A DNA stretch of 43,269 bases from Pseudomonadota bacterium. Its GTDB lineage: Bacteria > Pseudomonadota > Alphaproteobacteria > Rhizobiales > JAKPQE01. Shown in pieces: positions 28,639-35,802 of this stretch (position 1 is its first letter; each line of letters opens with the position of its first letter). Both the position numbers and the translations under genes were made by a program. The stretch spans positions 1 to 43,269 of the forward strand of contig JAKPQE010000090.1 of assembly GCA_029572955.1 (NCBI GenBank). Direction: 5' to 3'. The notes under the pieces are model-generated. The model ran no database searches. It was not told where the DNA came from and was given only the letters and a program-made list of their open reading frames with translations.

Positions 28639-30234
28639 TCAGCTGCCCGAGGTATAGATCGCGGCGATGCCGACCTGGAAGCGCTTGCCGGCAAGCAGCG
28701 AGCGCAGCGTGTCGGCAAGCGCGGCGGCCTTGTCGGGCGTTGCCATCTGCTTCAGCGCGGCATGGAGCGCGGGCATCGGCTCCTCGGTAAGGATGGCGAC
28801 GAGGTGTTCGGCGCCATAGGGCGGGTTCTTCACCTCGAAGCGCTCGGAGAAGACGCGCTCGCGCCAGTCGACGGCTTCCTCGCGGGAATTGGCGGGCAGG
28901 AAGAACTCGACGCGGCCGTTCGGCGGCAGGTTGAACATGGTGAGATAGGGCAGCGCCGGTTCGGCCATGGTGATGTGGACCTGCTCGCCGACGCGGTAGG
29001 TCTGGTTGCCGCTCTGCAGCGAGAGTTCGGCCGGATTGACGCCGGCATTGTCCTTCAGGAAGGCGAGCGCCGACCATTTCGAGAGCACGGCGCGCAGGTC
29101 GTCGAAGGAGCCGACATTCTCGGCGACCGGGCCGCCGATACGGTGCTCGACGACGCCGGTCGTGCGGTTCCAGACGAGGTCGGCACGGGCCGGGTCGGTG
29201 ACGACCTCGACGTGGGCGACCTCGCCGATGCGCGGCTCGGCAGCACCGACGACGGCGACGGCGAGATCGGCGCCGGCGGCCTCGGCGGCGGGCGTTGCCG
29301 CGCCGCTCGTCGCGATGCGGCCGATCACCGGGTCGTCGCCGGGACGCAAGGGGCTGATCTGCGGCGTCTGCTGGCCTTCCGCCTCGGCCTCGACGGCCGG
29401 CACGAGGAACGACAAGAGCTCGAGCTGGGTGAGGTTGCCGTCGCGGTTGCGGTCGGCGGCGCCCTCGAGGGCGCGCGAGAAGGCCCAGGACAGGGCGCCG
29501 CGCGGCGTGCCGTCGATGAGGATTTCCGGGGTGAGCCGGCTTTCGAGGGTGGCGCCGATGAAGGTCACGTATTTCGTGTCTTCCTCGGACTTCGTCGCGA
29601 CGTCCGGCGGCGGCATCTCGAGGACGTCGCTGGCAAGGTCGAGATCGCCGAACTTGCCGTTCCGGAACTTGACGCCGGTGGCGCTGGCGCCGCGGTTCAT
29701 CGTTCCCGAATGGCAGGAATCGGCGACGAGCACGACCTTCACGCCCTTCTGGTCGGCGGCGAGCAGCCATTCGTAGATTTCGTCGTCGACGATGCGCTCG
29801 GCGGTGCCGGGGCCGTTCGGCGTATAGCCGGCGAGCAGGAAGTTCTCGTTCTTGCCGTCTGCCTCGCCGTTGCGGCCCGGCGGCTCGGGCTCCTGGCCGC
29901 CATGGCCGGCATAGGAAAAGACGATGGTATCGCCGGGGGCGGCGCCGGCGAGAAGGCTCGACCAGTTCTCGGCGATGGCGCGCTTGGTCGCCTGGCCGTC
30001 GACGAGCGTGACGATGCGGGCGGCGCCCGCCTTCTTCAGGGCACTGGCGATGTCGCGCGCGTCATTGACGGCGCCGTTGAGGTCGTTGGCGGTGCCGATG
30101 TAGTCGTCGATGCCGACGACGAGGCCGTAGACCGCGGCGGCGGCCGGCGCCGTCGCGGCGCAGAGGAGGCCCGTCGCCATCAATGCCAGGGGCAGTGCCC
30201 GCCGACCTGCCGTCCCGATCCTTGCGAGGCGCAT
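28639..30234 (-). CDS. second exported caspase-fold protease with EF-hand-like loop and DUF4384-like domain
   Basis: 531 residues with a Sec signal (LPLALMATGLLCAATAPAAAA, cut near residue 34). Caspase domain: LVVGIDDYIG, catalytic His111 in FSYAGHGGQ, catalytic Cys174 in LVADSCHSG. A calcium-type EF-hand loop DRNRDGNLTQLE (261-272) follows the protease domain at the same relative place as in the first caspase. A DUF4384-like domain lies near 400-490 (LQSGNQTYRVGEQVHI ... LTMFNLPPNGRVEFFLPAN). The start at 30234 is chosen because GAGGGGGAG lies about seven bases upstream; an in-frame ATG at 30252 lacks such a site. The next gene upstream, 110 bases away on the same strand, is a dihaem cytochrome c. 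Paralogue of the protease at 18124-19746. Confidence 0.9.
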   Translation of the reverse strand: MRLARIGTAGRRALPLALMATGLLCAATAPAAAAVYGLVVGIDDYIGTANDLNGAVNDARDIASALKKAGAARIVTLVDGQATKRAIAENWSSLLAGAAPGDTIVFSYAGHGGQEPEPPGRNGEADGKNENFLLAGYTPNGPGTAERIVDDEIYEWLLAADQKGVKVVLVADSCHSGTMNRGASATGVKFRNGKFGDLDLASDVLEMPPPDVATKSEEDTKYVTFIGATLESRLTPEILIDGTPRGALSWAFSRALEGAADRNRDGNLTQLELLSFLVPAVEAEAEGQQTPQISPLRPGDDPVIGRIATSGAATPAAEAAGADLAVAVVGAAEPRIGEVAHVEVVTDPARADLVWNRTTGVVEHRIGGPVAENVGSFDDLRAVLSKWSALAFLKDNAGVNPAELSLQSGNQTYRVGEQVHITMAEPALPYLTMFNLPPNGRVEFFLPANSREEAVDWRERVFSERFEVKNPPYGAEHLVAILTEEPMPALHAALKQMATPDKAAALADTLRSLLAGKRFQVGIAAIYTSGS

Positions 30235-30344
30235 CGCGTTTCTCCCCCTCATCAGGTCTGTCCCGGTGCCGCGCGGCGGCGCGCGGCCAGTCTATGCCAA
30301 TCTCTGGCGAGCATGGAACGGGCAGGACGGGAAAAGGCGGGCGA

Positions 30345-31280
30345 TCAGTCGGCCGTCTTCGGCGCGGGGGTCGAAGCGATCGCCGGCAGGGACTTCAGAT
30401 AGGCGGCGATAGCGGCGAGATCGGCGTCGGAAAGGTGTGCGAGGTTCTCCTGGACGGCGACCATCGAGCCGCCGAAGGAATCGAAATCGGGCATGAAGCC
30501 GGATTTCAGCGCATAGGCGATATCGCTCGCCGACCAGTCGCCGATGCCGCTCGCATCGGGCGTGATGTTGGGGATGTGGCCGTCGCCCTCGGGCGCCGGG
30601 CCGCCGGAATAGGCGCGGCCGCGATCGATGCCGCCGAACGGATCGCGCGGGCTGTGGCACTCGGCGCAGTGGCCGGGACCCTCGACGAGATAGGCGCCGC
30701 GATTGGCCTCCTCACCCAGCATCGGCCGGGGGGCGAAGGGCCGGCCGTCGAGATAGACGAGCTTCCAGAGGCCAAGGCCGCGGCGGATATCGAACGGAAA
30801 GCCGAGCTCGTGGTCCGGTACCTCGGAGGTCGCCGCCGGCAGCGTGTCGAGATAGGCCTTGAGATCGAGAAGGTCGGTGACCGCCATGCGCTGGTACGAG
30901 GTGTAGGGAAAGGCCGGGTAGAGGTGCTCGCCGTCGCGGCCGACGCCGCGCGTCATCGCCGCGACGAAATCGGCATTGCTCCAGCCGCCGATGCCGGTGT
31001 TCGGATCGGGCGAGATGTTCGGGGCATGGAAGGTGCCGAACTGCGTCTTCATGGCGAGGCCGCCGACGAGGCGCTTCTTTTCCTCGCCCTTGGCGCCGGG
31101 TGCGGCGTGGCAGGACGAGCAGCCGCCGGCATGGAACATCATCTCGCCATTGGCGAGGTCGGCGACGTATTCGGCGGGGATTTCGGGAGGCGGCAGCAGC
31201 GCCGGGTCGGTCAGGAACCAGAAGCCGGCCGCGCCGATGGCGGCAAGACCGATCGCGGCAACGGCCAGACGGCGCAGCAT
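30345..31280 (-). CDS. membrane-anchored dihaem cytochrome c
   Basis: 311 residues. One uncleaved N-terminal helix (LAVAAIGLAAIGAAGFWFL, about 4-22) anchors the protein facing the periplasm. Two class-I cytochrome c domains follow, with haem motifs CSSCH (about 54-58) and CAECH (about 208-212). Each has a downstream Met candidate for the sixth ligand (for example in FMPDFDSFGGSM). The arrangement resembles the cytochrome subunits of alcohol, aldehyde or gluconate dehydrogenases, but no dehydrogenase subunit is adjacent. AAGGGGAG precedes the ATG at 31280; a TTG further upstream is less likely. It precedes the second caspase on the same strand and may share its transcript. Confidence 0.88.
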   Translation of the reverse strand: MLRRLAVAAIGLAAIGAAGFWFLTDPALLPPPEIPAEYVADLANGEMMFHAGGCSSCHAAPGAKGEEKKRLVGGLAMKTQFGTFHAPNISPDPNTGIGGWSNADFVAAMTRGVGRDGEHLYPAFPYTSYQRMAVTDLLDLKAYLDTLPAATSEVPDHELGFPFDIRRGLGLWKLVYLDGRPFAPRPMLGEEANRGAYLVEGPGHCAECHSPRDPFGGIDRGRAYSGGPAPEGDGHIPNITPDASGIGDWSASDIAYALKSGFMPDFDSFGGSMVAVQENLAHLSDADLAAIAAYLKSLPAIASTPAPKTAD

Positions 31281-31349
31281 GGCGGGCTCCCCTTGCGACA
31301 ATGATTGGCGGAGCGGCGGGGGCGCCGCCGCTCCGGCCGGGCAAGCTTA

Positions 31350-31614
31350 TACCAAGGGCCTTGGCTTGTGACCCGTCCGATGGAGCCGGATCGGCTCGTT
31401 CGGGCAGGCGCGGCGCGAAGCGCGATACGGGATATCGGGCGAGCGACGCAACGCAGCCGAGGGGCCTTATCCGGCCCACCCGACGGGCCGGGTTCTTTTC
31501 CGCCGTGGCGTTGTCGCGCCTCGCTCGCGGTACTCGTACCGCCACGCTCGGACGCTTCGTGCCGCGGCGAAAAATCGACCCGGTCGGATGAGTCAGAATC
31601 CGGGGCCCTTGGTA
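31350..31614. mobile_element. 265-bp MITE-like element with TTA target repeats
   Basis: Ends carry inverted repeats: TACCAAGGGCC (31350-31360) and GGCCCTTGGTA (31604-31614) match perfectly, and 26 of 32 bases match when the arms are taken from 31349-31380 and 31584-31615. Direct repeats TTA flank it (31347-31349 and 31615-31617). No open frame inside encodes a transposase, so it is non-autonomous. The right TTA is the complement of the TAA stop of the cytochrome c' gene. The interior is GC-rich with several short palindromes. Most of the 334-base gap between the two cytochrome genes is this element. Confidence 0.7.
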
Positions 31615-32067
31615 TTACTGCTTCTTGATGCGGAACGCCTCGTGGCAATCCTTGCAGTTCTCGGTGACCTTCATGAAGCCGCCCTTGAAGCCGTCGAGAC
31701 CGCCGCCCGCGGTGGCGACGGCGGCGTCGGCGTCGGCCGCGAACTTCATCGCCTTGGCCTTGAAGCCGGCCATGTCTTCCCAGATCTTGGGGCTCGCCTC
31801 GGTGTCGCCGCCGGTCTCGCTGCCGGCCGGGAACAGGTGCGGCGCGGCGGCGGCGCCATTGGCGATGACGCGCATCGCGAGCTCGGCCTTGACGGCGTCG
31901 TACTCGGCCTCGCCCTTGACCATCGGCGCGGAGGCCTTCACGGCGGCGCCGATCGACTTCATCACGCCCTTGCGGGCGGCGATCGGGTCTTCGGCGGCAT
32001 TGGCCGACCAGGCGCCGGCGAGGCTGGCGAGGGCGAGAATCGCGGCGGCGGTGCGGATCGTCTTCAT
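31615..32067 (-). CDS. cytochrome c' / c556-type monohaem protein
   Basis: 150 residues with a Sec signal (AAAILALASLAGAWSANA, cut before AEDP near residue 25). It is a four-helix-bundle class II cytochrome: the single haem motif CKDCHEAFR lies close to the C-terminus (about residues 138-146), as in cytochrome c' and c556. Such proteins sit in the periplasm and bind NO or carry electrons. An AAGGGA ribosome site precedes the ATG. Its stop codon coincides with the target repeat of the MITE-like element downstream. It is divergent from the third caspase, with a 267-base gap, and lies upstream of the dihaem cytochrome on the same strand. Confidence 0.92.
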   Translation of the reverse strand: MKTIRTAAAILALASLAGAWSANAAEDPIAARKGVMKSIGAAVKASAPMVKGEAEYDAVKAELAMRVIANGAAAAPHLFPAGSETGGDTEASPKIWEDMAGFKAKAMKFAADADAAVATAGGGLDGFKGGFMKVTENCKDCHEAFRIKKQ

Positions 32068-32334
32068 GTGGTTTCCCTTCTGTCTCGGACCGTCCGGGGG
32101 GTGGAGGTCGCGTCGAACTCGATTTCCGACAAGCTGGTTTCGAACCGTCCTGCGCGGGAAGGATGGCGTCGGCCGGCCGTGCGACAAGGTGACAAGGTCA
32201 CTGTGGCAGTGAAATGGCGGACGTCGCATTCGACGTTTCGCTCGGCTGGCGTTATGCTTCCAAAAAAGCAAAGAAAACGGCCGTATCTGCCGGAATTCGG
32301 CGATCGGCGGGACAGCGCAGGGGGCGTTTTTTCC

Positions 32335-34104
32335 ATGCCTGGCAAGCCATCGATCACGCAGATGTTACCGGTTCTGGCGCTGATCGGCGTTCTGATCGCC
32401 GGCCTCGTCGGCGCGAGCGGCGCCCGCGCCGAGCAGCGGCTCGCCCTCGTCGTCGGCAATTCCGCCTACACCAAGGTCTCGGCGCTGCCCAATCCGGTGA
32501 GCGACGCCAAGCTGATCGCCGATTCCCTGACCAGGGCGGGCTTCGACGTCACCGTGGCGCTCGACGTGACGCAGCGCGACCTGAAGCGGGCGGTGCGCGA
32601 CTTCTCGCAGAAGCTCGAGAGCACCGGACCGGACGGCGTCGGGCTCTTCTACTATGCCGGCCACGGCCTGCAGGTGAACGGCACCAACTATCTCGTGCCG
32701 GTCGATGCCGGCATCGAGACCGAGGGCGACGTCGCGATCGAGACGGTCAGCCTCAACGACGTGATGTCGGCGCTCGCCTTCTCGCGGGCGCGGCTCACCT
32801 TCGTGGTGCTCGATGCCTGCCGCGACAATCCCTACAAGCGCGGCTTCCGCTCGGTGCAGCGCGGTCTTGCGCTCGTCGATGCGCCGCGCGGCTCGCTCAT
32901 TGCCTATGCCACGTCGCCCGGCGACGTCGCCGCCGACGGATCGGGCGCCAACAGCCCCTATACGGCGGCGCTCGCCGAACTGATGGACGAGCCGGGCGTG
33001 CCGGTCGAGCAGGTGTTCAAGAAGGTGCGCATCCGCGTCGCCGAGGCGACCGACGGCAAGCAGCTGCCCTGGGAGAGTTCGTCGCTGACCGGCGACTTCT
33101 ATTTCAAGACGGGCGCGGCGGCCGACGGTGGCGGTTCGGCGACGGTGACGCCGCCGCCGGTCGAGACGAAGCCGGTGACGGGCGGCGAGCCGCAGCAGGG
33201 CATGGCGGCCGACGCCGAGCTCGCCTATCTCGACGCCATCGCGGCAAACGATTCGGACAGCTATCGCCAGTTCCTCGCCGACCATCCGGGCTCGCCGCGG
33301 GCCGAGCAGGTGCGGCGCATCCTGCAGTCGCAGGTCGAGAACGAACTCTGGAAGAACGTTTCCGACGAGAACTCGGTGGCGAGCTACCAGCGCTATCTCG
33401 CGGCCTTCCCGAAGGGCATCTATGCCGAGGAGGCGGGCCAGCGGATGGCGGGGCTGCTCAATCCGGGCTCGCGGCCCTCGGTCGGCGCCGACACGGGCGG
33501 CGCGTCGGACGCGGACACGAGCAGCGGGGCGGATACGGGCGGGGCGGACACCTCGGCGGGCCTTGCCGGTCCCGGCACGTCGGACGACGGGCAATGCGGC
33601 CATCCGCACGGCAACTGGCGGGTCATCGACATCCAGGACTGGGACACGCTCTTCGTGCGCTCCGGGCCGGGCAAGAGCTACGACCACATCGACGATCTGC
33701 CCTACGACGCGACCGGCGTCGGCATCGTCCGCTGCCGCAGCGTCTCGGGCTATTCGCAGCCGTGGTGCGAGGTCCGCTACAAATGCGTCACCGGCTGGGT
33801 CTACCAGCGCTACCTCGTCGAGGGCGGTCCGGTCGACCGGTCCGGACCGACGCAGGCGAGCGCCGGCGGCAGCTACCATGTCGTCGACGTCGGCGCCAAC
33901 GACGTTCTCAACGTGCGCGCCGGGCCGGGAACGCAATACGACCTCGTCGGCACAATTCCGCCCAATGGCAGTGGCATCGAATTGCGCAGCTGCCGTTCGG
34001 TCTCCGGCCAGCGGTACAAGTGGTGCATCGTCAAATACAGGTCGGTCGAAGGCTGGGCCTCGGGCTGCTGCCTCGCCGATTCGAGCGGTCGGAAGATCCA
34101 ATGA
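32335..34104 (+). CDS. third exported caspase-fold protease, with two SH3-like domains
   Basis: 589 residues with a Sec signal (MLPVLALIGVLIAGLVGASGARA, cut near residue 32). Caspase domain about 33-258: LALVVGNSAYTKVSALPNPV, catalytic His110 in LFYYAGHG, catalytic Cys162 in VVLDACRDNP. A helical-repeat segment (about 290-375), an Asp/Gly/Ala-rich linker (about 380-418) and two bacterial SH3-like domains (about 428-494 and 514-581, each with V-R-S/A-G-P-G near the start and a CRSVSG block) follow. SH3b domains usually bind peptidoglycan. It lacks the EF-hand loop and DUF4384 of the other two. A GGGGGC stretch precedes the ATG; longer frames upstream are unlikely. Its stop overlaps the start of a D-Ala-D-Ala dipeptidase gene, tying it to wall metabolism. 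Confidence 0.9.
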   Translation: MPGKPSITQMLPVLALIGVLIAGLVGASGARAEQRLALVVGNSAYTKVSALPNPVSDAKLIADSLTRAGFDVTVALDVTQRDLKRAVRDFSQKLESTGPDGVGLFYYAGHGLQVNGTNYLVPVDAGIETEGDVAIETVSLNDVMSALAFSRARLTFVVLDACRDNPYKRGFRSVQRGLALVDAPRGSLIAYATSPGDVAADGSGANSPYTAALAELMDEPGVPVEQVFKKVRIRVAEATDGKQLPWESSSLTGDFYFKTGAAADGGGSATVTPPPVETKPVTGGEPQQGMAADAELAYLDAIAANDSDSYRQFLADHPGSPRAEQVRRILQSQVENELWKNVSDENSVASYQRYLAAFPKGIYAEEAGQRMAGLLNPGSRPSVGADTGGASDADTSSGADTGGADTSAGLAGPGTSDDGQCGHPHGNWRVIDIQDWDTLFVRSGPGKSYDHIDDLPYDATGVGIVRCRSVSGYSQPWCEVRYKCVTGWVYQRYLVEGGPVDRSGPTQASAGGSYHVVDVGANDVLNVRAGPGTQYDLVGTIPPNGSGIELRSCRSVSGQRYKWCIVKYRSVEGWASGCCLADSSGRKIQ

Positions 34105-34943
34105 TGCGAGGGCGCTGCGAGCCCATCCGTCCTGCCGGTATGCTTGCCGCGGCGCTGCTCACGCTCGTCGTGGCGGCGATCGCGGCGCCGGCGAGCGCCG
34201 GCGATGCCGCGGCCAACGCCAAGGCGGCCGGTCTCGCCGACCGCTTCGTGTTCCTGCGCGACGTCGACCCGACGATCCTGCAGGACATGCGCTATGCGGG
34301 GCGGCACAATTTCGTCGGCGAGCGCATCGACGGCTACGAGGCGGCCGAATGCATCCTCACCGAGCCGGCGGCGCGCGCCCTGAAGCGCGTGCAGGACGAG
34401 CTGCGCGGCCGGGGTCTTTCGCTGAAGGTCTACGACTGCTACCGGCCGGCGCGGGCGGTCGCGCATTTCGTGCGCTGGGCCGAGAAGGCCGGCGACCAGG
34501 GCATGAAGGCCGAATTCTACCCGAAGGTCGACAAGGGCAAGGTCTTCGCCCTCGGCTATATCGCCCGCCGCTCCGGCCATTCCCGCGGCAGCTCGGTCGA
34601 TTTGACAATCGTCAAGTTGCCGCCGGCCTTTCAACCCGACTATCTGCCCGGCGAGCCGCTCACCGCCTGCACGGCGCCGGTCGGCGAGCGATATCCGGAC
34701 AACGGCCTCGACTACGGCACCGGCTACGACTGCTTCGACGACAAGAGCCACACCGGCAGCACGGCGGTCGGCGCAGAGGCGCGGGCGAACCGCAAATTCC
34801 TCGTCGAAGCGATGCGCAGGGCGGGTTTTTCCAACTACGCCAAGGAATGGTGGCACTACGATTTCGGCAAGCCGCCATATCCGAAGACCTATTTCGACTT
34901 CCCGGTGACGGCTCACCCGGAGGCGATCCCGGGAGCGCAGTAG
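34101..34943 (+). CDS. exported VanX/DdpX-like D-alanyl-D-alanine dipeptidase
   Basis: 280 residues, peptidase M15D. A signal sequence (MLAAALLTLVVAAIAAPASA, cut near residue 33) sends it to the periplasm. Zinc and catalytic residues are visible: Arg in VYDCYRPARA, His and Asp of SGHSRGSSVDLTI, and Glu-x-x-His in KEWWHYDF. VanX-type enzymes cleave free D-Ala-D-Ala, either to recycle wall peptide or in glycopeptide resistance; no van regulatory or ligase genes are nearby, so recycling is likelier. ATGATG offers starts at 34101 and 34104; the first overlaps the caspase TGA by four bases, showing translational coupling. Confidence 0.9.
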   Translation: MMRGRCEPIRPAGMLAAALLTLVVAAIAAPASAGDAAANAKAAGLADRFVFLRDVDPTILQDMRYAGRHNFVGERIDGYEAAECILTEPAARALKRVQDELRGRGLSLKVYDCYRPARAVAHFVRWAEKAGDQGMKAEFYPKVDKGKVFALGYIARRSGHSRGSSVDLTIVKLPPAFQPDYLPGEPLTACTAPVGERYPDNGLDYGTGYDCFDDKSHTGSTAVGAEARANRKFLVEAMRRAGFSNYAKEWWHYDFGKPPYPKTYFDFPVTAHPEAIPGAQ

Positions 34944-35009
34944 TCCGACCGCCCGCCGCGGCATCCGTCCGGAACGATGTCGAAGCCGATCGGGGAGGAT
35001 GGTGCGGGC

Positions 35010-35702
35010 ATGTCGGATCGCGGGATTTCGAGGCGGCTGCGGGCATTCGCCGGCGTCGAAGCGGGGCAGTTCAGCCACAAGGAACGACTGATTTCGGGCT
35101 TCGGCGGCATCGTCGGCATCGCCCTCGTGCTGCTCGTTGCCAGCGAATTCGTCGATCCGCACGGCGCGGCGCTGATCGTCGCCTCGATCGGCGCTTCGGC
35201 GGTCCTGCTCTTTGCCGCGCCGCACAGCCCGCTCGCCCAGCCCTGGGCGCTGGTCGGCGGCCATGTGGTCTCGGCGCTCGTCGGCGTGACGGTCGCCAGG
35301 CTCGTCGCCGATCCGTTCCTTGCCGGGCCGCTCGCCGTCGGCCTTGCCATCACCGCCATGCACTATCTGCGCTGCCTGCATCCGCCGGGCGGCGCCTCGG
35401 CGCTGACGGCGGTGCTCGGCGGCGAGGCGGTGCACTCGCTCGGCTACCTGTTCGTCGTCGAGCCGGTGCTGCTCAACGCGCTCGTCATCCTCGTCGTCGG
35501 CGTGGCGTTCAACGCACCCTTCGCCTGGCGGCGCTATCCGGCGGCCTGGCGCAAGGCGATCGCGGCCGAGCCGCCGCCCGCCCACGGCTATCCGGACATC
35601 CGCCATGCCGAGTTCGTCGCCGCGCTCTCGGAGCTCGACACCTTCGTCGACGTGACCGAAGAAGACCTTCTGAAGATCTACAGCCACTTCACCAGGCGCT
35701 GA
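35010..35702 (+). CDS. HPP family integral membrane protein
   Basis: 230 residues with four or five membrane helices and the family hallmark CLHPPGGASALTAVL (about residues 120-134 of this start). HPP proteins are widespread in bacteria and plants; the plant chloroplast members transport nitrite. The bacterial role is not established. The C-terminal about 60 residues (HAEFVAALSELDTFVDVTEEDLLKIY) are soluble. ATG 35010 is preferred because GGAGGA (34994-34999) lies 10 bases upstream; an in-frame ATG at 34977 would add 11 residues. Free-standing gene. Confidence 0.85.
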   Translation: MSDRGISRRLRAFAGVEAGQFSHKERLISGFGGIVGIALVLLVASEFVDPHGAALIVASIGASAVLLFAAPHSPLAQPWALVGGHVVSALVGVTVARLVADPFLAGPLAVGLAITAMHYLRCLHPPGGASALTAVLGGEAVHSLGYLFVVEPVLLNALVILVVGVAFNAPFAWRRYPAAWRKAIAAEPPPAHGYPDIRHAEFVAALSELDTFVDVTEEDLLKIYSHFTRR

Positions 35703-35718
35703 CGCGACCCGTCAGCGC

Positions 35719-35802
35719 TCAGTCGACGGGCTCCGGCGGCAGGGCGGTTTCCTTCATCCGCCGCTTCATCGCGGCGCGGAAACCGGCGTCGACCGTGATC
35801 AT
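35719..35802 (-). CDS. possible 27-residue peptide coupled to the CDF gene
   Basis: ATG at 35802 overlaps the CDF transporter TGA by four bases (ATGA), the usual form of translational coupling. The peptide is MITVDAGFRAAMKRRMKETA plus seven residues ending in PVD: basic in the middle, no membrane segment. There is no homology I recognise. The ATGA overlap could be chance, so this is a candidate only. Confidence 0.25.
   Translation of the reverse strand: MITVDAGFRAAMKRRMKETALPPEPVD

Noticed and set aside
14467-34943. Direct bacterial equivalent of cytochrome-c-triggered apoptosis
   Set aside because: The caspases and haem proteins all carry export signals, so they would meet in the periplasm; there is no APAF-like adaptor in the same operon, and the AT-rich ATPase is a separate insertion.
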